The position numbers and the translations under genes are program-made. Source: an uncultured Sunxiuqinia sp. (GTDB taxonomy: Bacteria > Bacteroidota > Bacteroidia > Bacteroidales > Prolixibacteraceae). Taken from it: a DNA stretch of 64,000 nucleotides. Under the pieces are notes generated by a model, which saw only the letters and a list, made by a program, of their open reading frames with translations, made no database searches and was not told the DNA's origin. Each line of letters opens with the position of its first letter. Positions within the stretch are counted from its first letter, which is position 1. The DNA is taken from positions 513,284 through 577,283 of the forward strand of contig NZ_OY782776.1 of the NCBI RefSeq assembly GCF_963678245.1, read 5' to 3'. Below are positions 1 to 9,214 of the stretch, in pieces.

Positions 1-1
1 A

Positions 2-679
2 ATGTCGAATTTGATATTCGAAAATCCATCATTGCTGTTAATGATGGAACACTTCGATATAAACATTGTGGTACGGAATAAAACAGTGGAACAAATATGC
101 GATGAAAATCAAATTAATCAGCAGGTGTTTATTTGCATTGCAAATTTGTACAACGGGTTTAACATAGTCGGTACTGAAAATATGGACAGGCAGGATATCG
201 TGTCAATCATTCTTTTTTTGAAAAACAGCCACCGTTATTATCTGGATGAAAAAATTCCGGAAATTCGTGGTTGTATTAACGAGGTATATGCTACGAATAA
301 TATACCTGAAATAAGGCTTGTTGGTAAATTCTTTGATGAATATTCACAGGAAGTAAAAGAGCATCTTGCGTATGAAGACGTGGTGGCTTTTCCCTATTTT
401 AGTTTTTTGGCATGCGATAGAAAGAATGCTGATTTGAATGACGCCAAATTTTCAGCAGAAGAATACAGACAACATCATACTGATATTGAAACAAAACTCG
501 GGGAGTTGAAAAGTCTTTTATTAAAACACATTCCCCTGAAACAAGACGGTTCTTTAAGGCGGAAACTTTTAACAAACCTTTTTGAACTGGAAATTGATTT
601 AGCCATCCATTCCGTGATAGAAGAGTCAATACTGATTCCGTTAATCAAAAAAATCGAGAAGCAACAAAAAGTTGGATAA
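2..679 (+). CDS. Hemerythrin-like iron-binding protein (RIC/YtfE-related), probably 5'-truncated by the window edge
   Basis: Probably a cytoplasmic di-iron helical-bundle protein of the hemerythrin/RIC group, whose members sense or repair nitrosative and oxidative damage to iron centres. Candidate iron ligands sit where the family has them: H77 in a SHRYYLDEKIP segment, H121 with E125 (EHLAYED), H158/H159, and H203 with E207 (HSVIEES). Residues 1-55 resemble the short N-terminal segment found before the bundle in Bacteroidota members. Relatives I recall carry about 10 more residues before this methionine, so the true start may lie left of base 1. The last bases overlap the next gene, a LuxR-type regulator, which suggests translational coupling and a joint sensing role. 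The family call comes from the motif pattern; the sensing role is inference. Confidence 0.7.
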   Translation: MSNLIFENPSLLLMMEHFDINIVVRNKTVEQICDENQINQQVFICIANLYNGFNIVGTENMDRQDIVSIILFLKNSHRYYLDEKIPEIRGCINEVYATNNIPEIRLVGKFFDEYSQEVKEHLAYEDVVAFPYFSFLACDRKNADLNDAKFSAEEYRQHHTDIETKLGELKSLLLKHIPLKQDGSLRRKLLTNLFELEIDLAIHSVIEESILIPLIKKIEKQQKVG

Positions 680-1274
680 GTGTAAGAAAAATATTGCAAT
701 TGCTGAACCTTCAGCTATTATATATGAAGGACTATCCAATATTCTGTTACGGGAAGGATGTAATCATTACAACCTTTATCATTTCGATAATATTGAAGAA
801 ATATTATACGAAACACCAACAGGCAAAATCGACCTTTTTATTGCAAATCCTTCCCTTGTGAAAGGGAATGTAAAAGCTTTTCATTCTCATAAGAAAATAG
901 GTAATTCTATGCCGTGGGTGGCTCTCATTTATTCATTCTTTGAAAAAGAAATTATCGATTTATTTGATGCCGTTATTCAAATAACTGATTCTCCCGAAAC
1001 AGTTACTTACACAATACAAAATTTGGTTTCTTTAAAATGCCTATGTAAGTCCGTATTAAAAGAGCAGCTTACCCCAAGGGAAACAGATGTATTAAAACAA
1101 CTTATACAAGGCTTGTCGAATAAAGAAATTGCCAGTCAGTTAAATATAAGTACCCATACGGTTGTCAGCCATCGGAAAAACATTACACAGAAAACAGGCA
1201 TAAAAAGCCAGTCAGGGCTAACCATTTATGCCATATCCAACAATATTATCAATATAGAAGATTACCAGGAATAA
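672..1274 (+). CDS. LuxR/GerE-type DNA-binding regulator with a degenerate receiver domain
   Basis: Transcription regulator with a clear C-terminal LuxR/GerE helix-turn-helix at residues 133-190 (LTPRETDVLKQL, then SNKEIASQLNIS and a THTVVSHRKNI recognition helix). Residues 6-120 fit a receiver-like fold, but the usual phospho-acceptor aspartate appears to be replaced (IDLFIAN, N59) and the acidic pair is reduced, so classical phosphorylation is unlikely. The only usable in-frame start I see is TTG at 672, eight bases inside the end of the hemerythrin-like gene; this favours coupled translation. A plausible model is that the hemerythrin partner supplies the signal. Possible targets are the TonB receptor and flavodoxin genes that follow after 127 bases. 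The HTH call is firm; partner and targets are inference. Confidence 0.8.
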   Translation: MDKCKKNIAIAEPSAIIYEGLSNILLREGCNHYNLYHFDNIEEILYETPTGKIDLFIANPSLVKGNVKAFHSHKKIGNSMPWVALIYSFFEKEIIDLFDAVIQITDSPETVTYTIQNLVSLKCLCKSVLKEQLTPRETDVLKQLIQGLSNKEIASQLNISTHTVVSHRKNITQKTGIKSQSGLTIYAISNNIINIEDYQE

Positions 1275-1401
1275 TCTTCATCATTTATCCCATCTTCAGG
1301 GGATACATCTCCTCTATAAAAACCCATTTTTAAGGGATTGTGTCATTTTCAGGGTTTCTGTTTTTTTGTGCCTTCAATAGTTATAAAATAAAGAGACCAA
1401 A

Positions 1402-3810
1402 ATGAAAAAGACTTTTATATTAATCATTGGACTATTATTATTGCTACAATCCCAGGCACAGGAAAAAACTGATGCCATGCTTTTCGGCGATGTGAAATCA
1501 GCTACTACAAAAGAACACATACCGTATGTAACAATTACTGTTAAGGGGACACGAATGGGAACCACAACAGATGGTACAGGCCATTATAAGCTAGCTAACC
1601 TCCCGGTTGGCAAATGTACAATTGTTGCTCAATTCCTTGGATACAAGTCTCAGGAAAAAGAAATTCTTATGGAAAGAGGAAAGGCAGTGGAGCTATTTTT
1701 TGAATTGGAAGAAGATATGATGGACCTTGAACAGGTTGTAGTTACCGGAACCCGAACCAAACATTACGTGAAAGATGTGCCAATCCGCACGGAAGTGATT
1801 ACAGCAAAATCTATCGAAAACAAAAATGCTGCAAACCTCTATGAAGCGTTGGAAGGAACACCTGGTATACGTGTAGAACAACAATGCCAGTACTGCAATT
1901 TTTCAATGATACGCATGCAGGGGCTTGGGTCAGAGAACACACAGGTTTTGATTAATGGGCAACCTATTTATTCCGGCCTGGCTGGTGTATATGGCCTGCA
2001 ACAAATGGGAACCGATGATGTTGACCGGGTTGAAATAACCAAAGGTGCAGGTTCGGCTCTTTACGGTAGTGGCGCTATTGCCGGGGCCATTAACATTATT
2101 ACAAAGGAGCCATCTTTTGTGCCTGAAACAAATGCAGATGTCCAGTTTGGAAATTTCGGGACAAATAAATACAGTGTCTATTCTTCATTAAGAAATGAGA
2201 AGGGAAATATTGGCCTGACCATCAATGCCCAAAAGCTGACCGGTGATGCCATTGACGAAACAGGCGGAGGGACAAGTAAAGATGAAGTAAAACATAAAGA
2301 CGGTATTTCAGACCGGGTTGCTTCGAATTTAAATAATGCCGGCTTCGGTTTGTATGTTGATGGTTTGTTTGCTGAAAATGACAAGTTAGTCCTGCGTGGA
2401 AGGTACATTTATGAAAAACGGGAAGGGGGAATAATGGATGATGATTATTACAGGAACCCGTTTACAGATGGTACAGAAAATATTACTACCGACCGCTATG
2501 AAACAGAATTATCGTATAAGACACTGTTCCAGGATGCTTCCGAACTTAATTTCTCGGTAGCCTATACCAGTCACGACCGCACAGCCACCAATGATACATA
2601 CCTGGGCGACTATATGGCAACCCACGATGACAATACTCCCGATGTCAGGGATATGCGACCTTACCTGGCCGATGAAAATTCATTAACCGGTACGTTGACT
2701 TATGGAAAACGATTAGGTAACCACCACCTTTTAATCGGGGTACAAGGCTTTTATGACAAGCTGGAAGAATCAGGAATGTATGTTATTGTAGACGAAGAAA
2801 GTGACTATTATGGAACTTCTTATAAATCAATCGGGAATAAATCGGCCCATGAATTTGGTTTTTTCTTACAGGACGAATGGAACATAACCGATAAACTGAC
2901 TGCCGTTCCCGGTGTACGTTTCGATATTCACCACTCAGAAGAAGACTATGAAGCAAATAAAGAAGTATTTACAAGTTCTTTCCCTGAAAGCAAATTCGAC
3001 AGAAACAGTTTCAGCCCAAGGCTTGCCCTGAAATATGAGGTTTCGCACAGGGTAACACTACGCGCGAATGTGGGTACAGGCTTCAGAGCCCCTTACGGTT
3101 TCTCCGAAGATTTACATTTATGTAGTGGTTCTCCAAGGGTATGGAAATCCTCAGATTTGGACCCGGAGAGATCGATTAGCTACAATCTGTCTGCTGATTA
3201 TTACGGAGAAAAAGTGAGGCTTAGCGCTAATTTGTTCAGAACTGATCTGAAAGATAAAATTGCTTTTGCCGATGCCGATGAAAATGTTGCGTCCTTAGGA
3301 TACGACTATCAATGGGAAAATATTGATGATGCTTTTGTCCAGGGGATTGAAGCATCCTTTATGACCGATGTAACTTCTACTTTTGGATTTGGCATAGATT
3401 TAACCCTGAACCAGGGGAAATACGACCATGCCCGGGAAGACTGGAAGGGGACAGAATATGAAGGTGATAGTAAATACATCTCCCGCTTTCCTTCTGTTAC
3501 CGGAAATATTAAACTGGAATACAGCCCCAAAGACTGGATTTTTACAATTGACGGGGATTACCAGGGAAGTATGTATATCGACTATTACAGCGAAACAGAA
3601 GGGATGAGCAAAATAAAACACACAGATCCTTATATGCTCTTTAACGCAAGAGTGTCAAAAACAATTAAAAACGTTAAGTTGTATGCCGGGGCAAAAAACA
3701 TTTTCAATTATATCCAGCCCGAGAAATATCTTGATGATGCCGCTTTTATGTATGGTCCCGTATTTGGTACTATGGTATATGCCGGAATATCTGTTGCCAT
3801 AAGAAGGTAA
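1402..3810 (+). CDS. TonB-dependent outer-membrane receptor, heme/cobalamin-type
   Basis: Outer-membrane transporter of 802 residues for a scarce metal-bearing ligand. It has a signal peptide (residues 1-19, ending QAQ), a carboxypeptidase-regulatory-like beta domain (about 25-105), a plug (about 125-235, with EITKGAGSALYGSG) and a 22-strand-type barrel. The plug carries a CxxC pair at C162 and C165. In the barrel, a FRAP box at 561-564 is followed by H572 and a DLDPE segment, the layout that in heme receptors (FRAP...His...NPNL) brackets the heme-binding histidine. Heme is therefore the leading guess; cobalamin or another chelate is possible. A flavodoxin and a second metal-type receptor downstream support expression under iron limitation. 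The TonB receptor call is certain; the ligand is inference. Confidence 0.9.
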   Translation: MKKTFILIIGLLLLLQSQAQEKTDAMLFGDVKSATTKEHIPYVTITVKGTRMGTTTDGTGHYKLANLPVGKCTIVAQFLGYKSQEKEILMERGKAVELFFELEEDMMDLEQVVVTGTRTKHYVKDVPIRTEVITAKSIENKNAANLYEALEGTPGIRVEQQCQYCNFSMIRMQGLGSENTQVLINGQPIYSGLAGVYGLQQMGTDDVDRVEITKGAGSALYGSGAIAGAINIITKEPSFVPETNADVQFGNFGTNKYSVYSSLRNEKGNIGLTINAQKLTGDAIDETGGGTSKDEVKHKDGISDRVASNLNNAGFGLYVDGLFAENDKLVLRGRYIYEKREGGIMDDDYYRNPFTDGTENITTDRYETELSYKTLFQDASELNFSVAYTSHDRTATNDTYLGDYMATHDDNTPDVRDMRPYLADENSLTGTLTYGKRLGNHHLLIGVQGFYDKLEESGMYVIVDEESDYYGTSYKSIGNKSAHEFGFFLQDEWNITDKLTAVPGVRFDIHHSEEDYEANKEVFTSSFPESKFDRNSFSPRLALKYEVSHRVTLRANVGTGFRAPYGFSEDLHLCSGSPRVWKSSDLDPERSISYNLSADYYGEKVRLSANLFRTDLKDKIAFADADENVASLGYDYQWENIDDAFVQGIEASFMTDVTSTFGFGIDLTLNQGKYDHAREDWKGTEYEGDSKYISRFPSVTGNIKLEYSPKDWIFTIDGDYQGSMYIDYYSETEGMSKIKHTDPYMLFNARVSKTIKNVKLYAGAKNIFNYIQPEKYLDDAAFMYGPVFGTMVYAGISVAIRR

Positions 3811-3835
3811 AGTAGCTCAGAATAAAATTATAAGT

Positions 3836-4186
3836 ATGATTCAATTAATTGGCAAAACAGCAAACGGCAAAATTTTTAAGTGCGATAAATGCAGTGCAAT
3901 ACATGTTGAATTTAAAAATATGGGGTTCAATTTAAGTGAAAAACAATTCCCATATTTTGCAGAAAGTATATTGGATCTTGATGGAAATGAGTGGGAAACG
4001 AGAAATAAAGGCTCTTATTTTTCCCGAAAAATATTGATACCTACCGGGCACAATACCATTAACATTTTATTGAATAATCAAGAATTGAATGAATTAAAGG
4101 AATTGCTTACTGACCGCTCAGGCACAAAAGTAACTTTCAATAATATCTCCAATGACAATTTCCTGATTCCTTCATTCTGTAATTAA
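3836..4186 (+). CDS. Small conserved protein with a Cys-x2-Cys motif (DUF6686-like)
   Basis: Cytoplasmic protein of 116 residues, no signal peptide or membrane segment. C16 and C19 (KCDKC) form a single Cys-x2-Cys knuckle near the N-terminus, which could bind zinc or an iron-sulfur cluster. Residues 28-100 look like a compact alpha/beta domain (NLSEKQF, then an amphipathic helix NNQELNELKELL). It resembles the Bacteroidota family DUF6686 as I remember it, which has no established function. It lies 25 bases after the receptor gene and 20 bases before the flavodoxin, so it is probably cotranscribed and part of the same metal-limitation response. Family assignment is tentative. Confidence 0.55.
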   Translation: MIQLIGKTANGKIFKCDKCSAIHVEFKNMGFNLSEKQFPYFAESILDLDGNEWETRNKGSYFSRKILIPTGHNTINILLNNQELNELKELLTDRSGTKVTFNNISNDNFLIPSFCN

Positions 4187-4206
4187 TAAATCAAAACAAA
4201 AATACA

Positions 4207-4704
4207 ATGAGTAACACAGTAATTCTTTATGGCTCTGACACTGGAAATACAGAAGCAGCAGCAAAAAAAATAGCATCCAGATTAGAAGCAGATATTTTTG
4301 ATGTAGCCAATACTCAGGCAAATAAACTAACAGAATATGATAATCTTATTCTGGGAACATCAACCATGGGATTGGGAGATTTACAGGACGACTGGGCTAG
4401 CTTTATTTCTGAACTTGAAAAAACAGATTTGACCGATAAAACAATTGCCTTGTTTGGTTTGGGAGACGCCGATATGTACCCCGATTCGTTTGTCGATGGC
4501 ATGGGTGAAATTTACAATACGGTAAAAGACAAAGGGTGTAAGATTGTTGGTAAGGTTGAAACCGACGGCTACGAATTTGATGAATCTTTCGCAGTTGTTG
4601 ATGGAGTATTCATAGGACTTCCGTTAGATGAAGATAACCAGAGTGATTTGACCGACGAACGCATCGAATCATGGGTTAAAAAGATCAGAAATGAATTCAA
4701 TTAG
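4207..4704 (+). CDS. fldA: Flavodoxin
   Basis: Small FMN-binding electron carrier of 165 residues, close to the usual length of long-chain flavodoxins. The phosphate-binding loop is at residues 9-16 (GSDTGNTE), and the isoalloxazine-side loops are visible at STMGLGDLQDDW and GLGDADMYPDSF. Flavodoxins replace ferredoxin when iron is scarce, feeding electrons to pyruvate-ferredoxin oxidoreductase-type enzymes or to biosynthetic reductases. Its position between two TonB receptors is strong context for an iron-starvation regulon. The sequence is highly acidic, as expected for this family. The next gene follows after 50 bases. Confidence 0.93.
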   Translation: MSNTVILYGSDTGNTEAAAKKIASRLEADIFDVANTQANKLTEYDNLILGTSTMGLGDLQDDWASFISELEKTDLTDKTIALFGLGDADMYPDSFVDGMGEIYNTVKDKGCKIVGKVETDGYEFDESFAVVDGVFIGLPLDEDNQSDLTDERIESWVKKIRNEFN

Positions 4705-4754
4705 GAACAACATTTCGAAAGTCTTAAGTAAATATAATTTCATATTTTTTTCAA

Positions 4755-7133
4755 ATGACCAAAAATAATCTGCTGTTATTTGCAGTATTCTTATTCGTAT
4801 GTACATTCAATATTTCAGCTCAAACTCTCCTCTCAGGTGTTGTTCGCGATTCAAAAACGATGGAACCAATTCCGGGAGTAAATATTGTTGTGAAAGAAAC
4901 TCAAAAAGGAACTGTAACAAATCAGGATGGGAAATACCAATTAACCCTTTCTAGTATAAACTGTACAATCCTTTTTTCTTCTGTTGGTTATGAAAGTATC
5001 CGAAAGAAAGTAAGTAGTAAAGATGATAAAACGACGCTCAATATTTCTATGGAGGAATTGGTTACGCAGATAAATGAAGTAAAAGTTACCGGAAAAACCA
5101 AAGCACGCGAAATTAGAGAAAAGGCCATGCCTGTATCAGTTATTAGTGTGCAGCAATTACAGGGAACAGTCAACAGCATACAAGATGTACTAACAAAAAC
5201 AGTAGGGGTTACCATCCGTTCTTCTGGCGGTGTAGGTAGTGCTTCCCGGCTTTCGGTCAGAGGGTTGGAAGGAAAGCGTATCGGCTTTTTTATCGAAGAA
5301 ACCCCACTCAACGACCAATCTGACTTTATCGACCTCAACGATATTCCAATTGATATGATTGAACGTATTGAAATTTACAAAGGTGTAGTGCCTGCAAAAT
5401 TTGGAGGTTCATCAATGGGAGGAGCTGTAAATATTGTTCTAAAGGAATATCCTGATAGATATGGCGATTTCAGCTATACTCTCGAATCGTTTAATACGCA
5501 TAAAATACAAACCATACTCAAGCGGAACCATAAAGAAAAGGGGATTGTATTTGGCGTTGGCGGCGGTTACACCTATGCCGATAACGATTACACAATGGAA
5601 TCACCGCATATAAAAGGATTAAAAATAAAACGCAATCATGATAAGTTTAAAAAAATATTGATTGGAGGAGCCTTCGAAGCAACAAAATGGTGGTTTGACG
5701 AGGTTGAATTCGAGCCTGTTTTTCTTGATACTTATCGTGAAATACAAGGAATTGAAACAGATATCCGGGAAGCTTTGATTAAATCTCGCGCCTATATTTT
5801 AGCCAATAGCCTACAGAAAACAGATTTTTTTGCAGCTGGCCTGGATTTGGATATGTCAACCGCTATTGCTTATACACAATACGGCCTGACAGATACGGCA
5901 AAGGTATGGTATGATTGGTACGGTAATAGCTACCCCACAACTTCTCCTTATGGTGGCGAGTTAGGAACACGTTACGCTTCTGATTCGGATAACAAAAAAT
6001 TTACGCTGATGAACAAGCTCAATTTAGAGTATTTGATAAATGAGCAGCATTCCATAAATTTTAATTCGTTTTTTAACTTAGCCAATGGCAATCCCGAAAA
6101 TGAATTACGAGAACTCAGTTTGGGGAGAAAGACGGTATTTGACTCTAAAATGCGGAGCTGGGTTGGCGGAGTAACATACGATTTCCGAACTCGCGATGAC
6201 AAGTTTCTGAACTCTTTTACTACCCGCTATTATCTATATACTATGTATACAAAGAATTCAAATATTTATGGTATAGGAGAAATAGAAGATATTTCATTAA
6301 GCCAAAGCGATATAGGGATAAGCAATGCCCTAAGGTATCGTTTTCGTTCTGATTTGTTAGGGAAATTTTCTGCGGGCTATGACGTACGCATTCCTTCCGA
6401 GACTGAACTACTCGGTGATGGTTACTCCATTACTGCGGCAGAAGATCTGCTTCCCGAACGCAATACCAATATAAATCTGGGCTTGCTGTACGACCGAATG
6501 GGAAAGGGAACCAATAATTTACAATTAGAAATCGGTATGTATTACATGTACTTGGAAAATATGATTCGCTTTACCAAAGGTTTTCTTGGGGCACAATACC
6601 AAAACTTTGGAGAAATGCGCACGCTAGGAATAGAAGCAGAAGCCAAAGCGGATATCGTGCCATGGCTTTACGGCTACGCAAATGTTACTTTTCAGGATTT
6701 ACGCGATGCCCGGAAATATAAAGAAAACAGTACCGTTGTCAACCCTACAAAAGATAAACGAATGCCTAATATCCCCTATTTTCTGGCCAATGCCGGGTTG
6801 GAGTTTCATAAAGCAAACTTATTTGGGGGTAACGGACAAAATACAAGGATTTTTAGTGATGTATCATTTATTGAAGAGTATTATTACGATTTTGAGGTAA
6901 CCACCAATGCAAAGCGTCGTATTCCCCGAAGCCTTTCTGTGGATGTAGGCTTTGAACACAGTTTTTTGTTCCAGCGCCTTTTTGTGTCTGGGAAAGTCAA
7001 AAATCTGACCGATGAACGTGTGCTTTCAGAATTCAACCGCCCCTTGCCAGGGCGCAGCTTTGGTATAAAACTAAGGTACCTGTTCTCGTCAAACGGGGGA
7101 CAGAAAAAAATCAGAAAAGAAAATATGAATTAA
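4755..7133 (+). CDS. TonB-dependent siderophore-type receptor (XusA-like by context)
   Basis: Outer-membrane receptor of 792 residues: signal peptide (1-23, ending SAQ), carboxypeptidase-regulatory-like domain (about 26-110), plug (about 125-235, with IEIYKGVVPAKFGGSSMGGA) and a long barrel. It is followed after 11 bases by a DUF4374 lipoprotein. In Bacteroides thetaiotaomicron that pairing is the xenosiderophore system XusA/XusB, in which the surface lipoprotein captures a siderophore for the receptor. I see no PepSY-type XusC equivalent here. The neighbouring flavodoxin supports an iron role. The receptor call is firm; the substrate is inferred from context, since plug and loop sequences do not reveal it by eye. 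Confidence 0.88.
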   Translation: MTKNNLLLFAVFLFVCTFNISAQTLLSGVVRDSKTMEPIPGVNIVVKETQKGTVTNQDGKYQLTLSSINCTILFSSVGYESIRKKVSSKDDKTTLNISMEELVTQINEVKVTGKTKAREIREKAMPVSVISVQQLQGTVNSIQDVLTKTVGVTIRSSGGVGSASRLSVRGLEGKRIGFFIEETPLNDQSDFIDLNDIPIDMIERIEIYKGVVPAKFGGSSMGGAVNIVLKEYPDRYGDFSYTLESFNTHKIQTILKRNHKEKGIVFGVGGGYTYADNDYTMESPHIKGLKIKRNHDKFKKILIGGAFEATKWWFDEVEFEPVFLDTYREIQGIETDIREALIKSRAYILANSLQKTDFFAAGLDLDMSTAIAYTQYGLTDTAKVWYDWYGNSYPTTSPYGGELGTRYASDSDNKKFTLMNKLNLEYLINEQHSINFNSFFNLANGNPENELRELSLGRKTVFDSKMRSWVGGVTYDFRTRDDKFLNSFTTRYYLYTMYTKNSNIYGIGEIEDISLSQSDIGISNALRYRFRSDLLGKFSAGYDVRIPSETELLGDGYSITAAEDLLPERNTNINLGLLYDRMGKGTNNLQLEIGMYYMYLENMIRFTKGFLGAQYQNFGEMRTLGIEAEAKADIVPWLYGYANVTFQDLRDARKYKENSTVVNPTKDKRMPNIPYFLANAGLEFHKANLFGGNGQNTRIFSDVSFIEEYYYDFEVTTNAKRRIPRSLSVDVGFEHSFLFQRLFVSGKVKNLTDERVLSEFNRPLPGRSFGIKLRYLFSSNGGQKKIRKENMN

Positions 7134-7144
7134 AAATTAAAAAT

Positions 7145-8353
7145 ATGAAACGAATAATGTTTTTTGCAACTTTTGTGGTTGCACTGATAATGATAAGTTG
7201 TAATGACGACGATGAGCCGCAACCGCAGAACGGAGATATTGGCAAATTTCTGATAGAAACCACCTTGCTTAACCCAGATGGCTCCAGTGGTTCCTCCTAC
7301 CTGCAGTTAATTCCCGAATTATCAGGGGAAATAGATAACTCTAATGCCATTCAACTTGATTTTTCAAGTCCCATCGCGGTAATCGATAATGATGTTTTCA
7401 TTTTTCCAACTTTTGGTACAGCTGCTGTTAACGAAATACGTAAATATACTTACAAAACCGATGGAACTTTAAGCAGCCCGGAAACATTGCCGGTAACAGC
7501 TTATTCTACCCCCACAAATATTACCCGTATCAATAATGAGAAAGCATATGTCCCTATGTACGGTATTGGTCGGGTACTAATCCTTAATCCGGCTACCATG
7601 GAAAAAACAGGTGAGATTGATTTAAGCACTTATGCGCATGAGGATGTAAGTGCAGAACCGGCTTGTGGTTTGGTTCGCGAAGAATTGTATTACCTGCCTT
7701 TAAACCAGGCAGATGCCAACTATATGCCCTATGAAAATCATCGACAGGTAGATGTGGCAGTTATTGACATTAATACGGATGAGGTGTTAAAGGTAATTTC
7801 AGAAACTACTTCACAAATGTCTTTCCCGACACGTCCTATGCTAAAAAACATGATTTTTACAAACGAACAAAACGACTTGTACATTGCCTGCGCCGGATAT
7901 TTTGGGTACAATCCTGCCTATCGGGAAAATGGTTTCGTATGTATTCCATCGGGAAAGACCGAGTTTGATGACTCTAAATCCTGGGATATTTCAAATACTA
8001 CCATCGAGGGGACTTCATACCAACCAGTTTCTGTATTCAATTGCAAGTATATTGGCGACGGCAAACTGGCAGCCTATGTGGGTATCGCTGAATTAGCGAA
8101 CAACAATCCGTACACAGCAAGGAACTCAATGCCTGTATTAATAGATTTAAACGTGAAAACAATTAAGCCAATTGAAGGTATTCCGGTATCTAACGGACAT
8201 GGAATTTTTATTGATTCATATAATAATTTAGTCATGTTTGGTTCAGATGGAGAGAACGAAGTAGGTTTTTTTACCTATAATCCGGCTACCGAAGAGGTAA
8301 TTCATGTTCTTGCAACGGAAGGTGCACCTTATTTTATACACTCTTTTGAATAG
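7145..8353 (+). CDS. DUF4374 lipoprotein, XusB-like putative siderophore-binding beta-propeller
   Basis: Lipoprotein of 402 residues: signal peptide with lipobox ending at C19 (MISC), followed by an acidic DDDE stretch typical of lipoprotein export signals in this phylum. The rest repeats beta-rich segments of 45-55 residues consistent with a propeller (for example GRVLILNPATMEKTGEIDL and VGFFTYNPATEEVIHVL). The length and the place directly behind a TonB receptor match DUF4374 proteins such as XusB, which bind siderophores at the cell surface. The start ATG follows the receptor stop by 11 bases, so both are one operon, closed by the hairpin that follows. The fold and family come from recollection of the group rather than a profile search. 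Confidence 0.75.
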   Translation: MKRIMFFATFVVALIMISCNDDDEPQPQNGDIGKFLIETTLLNPDGSSGSSYLQLIPELSGEIDNSNAIQLDFSSPIAVIDNDVFIFPTFGTAAVNEIRKYTYKTDGTLSSPETLPVTAYSTPTNITRINNEKAYVPMYGIGRVLILNPATMEKTGEIDLSTYAHEDVSAEPACGLVREELYYLPLNQADANYMPYENHRQVDVAVIDINTDEVLKVISETTSQMSFPTRPMLKNMIFTNEQNDLYIACAGYFGYNPAYRENGFVCIPSGKTEFDDSKSWDISNTTIEGTSYQPVSVFNCKYIGDGKLAAYVGIAELANNNPYTARNSMPVLIDLNVKTIKPIEGIPVSNGHGIFIDSYNNLVMFGSDGENEVGFFTYNPATEEVIHVLATEGAPYFIHSFE

Positions 8354-8355
8354 AT

Positions 8356-8394
8356 AATAACAGGGAAACACAAAATAGGTGTTTCCCTGTTATT
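8356..8394 (+). terminator. Strong hairpin closing the receptor/DUF4374 operon
   Basis: A perfect 16-base inverted repeat (8356-8371 and 8379-8394, arms beginning AATAACAGGG) encloses a 7-base loop and starts three bases after the lipoprotein stop codon. No clean T-run follows, so it may work as an RNA-stabilising 3' end as much as a classical terminator. Confidence 0.7.
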
Positions 8395-8511
8395 TCCCAA
8401 GAAATTTTTTCAGTTCTTTCGTAGTGCTTAATAAAATAGAAACAAATAATGATTTCTGATTTCCCGAACCACTAAAAATGGGGATTGCAGAATACAGTAC
8501 TTTTATCTTCT

Positions 8512-8544
8512 TTTGCATAAATGAACATTGTTCTTTTATGCAAA
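8512..8544. promoter_or_regulatory. 33-base palindrome over the tetR start, probable TetR operator
   Basis: The core GAACA-T-TGTTC (8523-8533) extends outward to TTTGCATAAA and TTTATGCAAA arms, giving 15 of 16 paired positions around the centre at 8528. It overlaps the chosen ATG at 8538, an ideal place for autorepression. The same core recurs in front of the ABC genes. An operator for the adjacent TetR protein is inference from symmetry, repetition and position. Confidence 0.7.
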
Positions 8545-9155
8545 TACAAAAAGAGGATATACGAAAAGTTATTTTAAGGGTAGCACGAAACGAATTCATT
8601 GAAAACGGGTTTAAAGATGCTTCTATGAGGAAGATTGCTCAAAAAGCAGAAGTGGGGCTGAGTAATATTTACAATTACTTTAGGAATAAAGATGAAATAT
8701 TCCGTGAAATATTATCCGGGCTTTTAAGTGGAATGGACCAAATGATGGAAGAGCATAACAGCCCCAAATATATTAGCATCGATATTTTCAGTTCGGAGGA
8801 GTACATGCGGAGCCAGATTGATATGTTTGTTGAACTCATTGATAATTACAAAGAAGAATTCAGACTGTTGTTGTTTAAATCTTCCGGCTCCTCACTCGAG
8901 AATTACCGGGAAGAGTTTATCGAATCGCAAACCCAGGTTGGCAAAGAGTACATTTTCCTGATGAAAGAAAAATTTCCATCAATTAACGGAGGAGTATCTG
9001 ATTTCTTTATTCACACGATGAGCTCGTGGTGGATGAGCATCATAAGCGAACTGGTTATGCACGAATTGTCGCACCAGAATTTGGAACGTTTTATCAGGGA
9101 ATATCTGGAATTTGGCACTGCAGGCTGGAAAAAGATTATGCAGGTTAATACCTGA
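8538..9155 (+). CDS. TetR-family repressor
   Basis: Transcription repressor of 205 residues from the ATG at 8538. An in-frame ATG at 8478 exists, but the extension would run through the long palindrome, so the later start is preferred. The N-terminal HTH is textbook: FIENGFKDASMRKIAQKAEVG followed by SNIYNYFRNKDEIF (about residues 17-52). The C-terminal half is a helical ligand-binding domain of unknown ligand. It lies 59 bases before two ABC exporter-fold genes. Palindromes with the same GAACA-N-TGTTC core overlap its start and lie in the gap to the transporter, so it most likely represses both itself and the transporter until a ligand binds. Confidence 0.88.
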   Translation: MQIQKEDIRKVILRVARNEFIENGFKDASMRKIAQKAEVGLSNIYNYFRNKDEIFREILSGLLSGMDQMMEEHNSPKYISIDIFSSEEYMRSQIDMFVELIDNYKEEFRLLLFKSSGSSLENYREEFIESQTQVGKEYIFLMKEKFPSINGGVSDFFIHTMSSWWMSIISELVMHELSHQNLERFIREYLEFGTAGWKKIMQVNT

Positions 9156-9166
9156 TTTTTTTTGAA

Positions 9167-9191
9167 CAAATATGAACACTGTTCTTTTTTG
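9167..9191. promoter_or_regulatory. Second TetR-type operator, upstream of the ABC genes
   Basis: Palindrome centred at 9179 with core GAACA-C-TGTTC (9174-9184) and partly matching A/T-rich flanks (CAAAT and TTTTTG). It lies between the tetR stop and the first ABC start and shares the core of the longer palindrome at 8512-8544. It is probably where the repressor controls transcription of the transporter. Confidence 0.65.
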
Positions 9192-9214
9192 ATGAAATTT
9201 AAATATAAAAAACA

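Noticed and set aside
8478..8537. Earlier start for the TetR gene
   Set aside because: The extension is Phe/Cys-rich, unlike TetR N-termini, and would be encoded by the operator palindrome.
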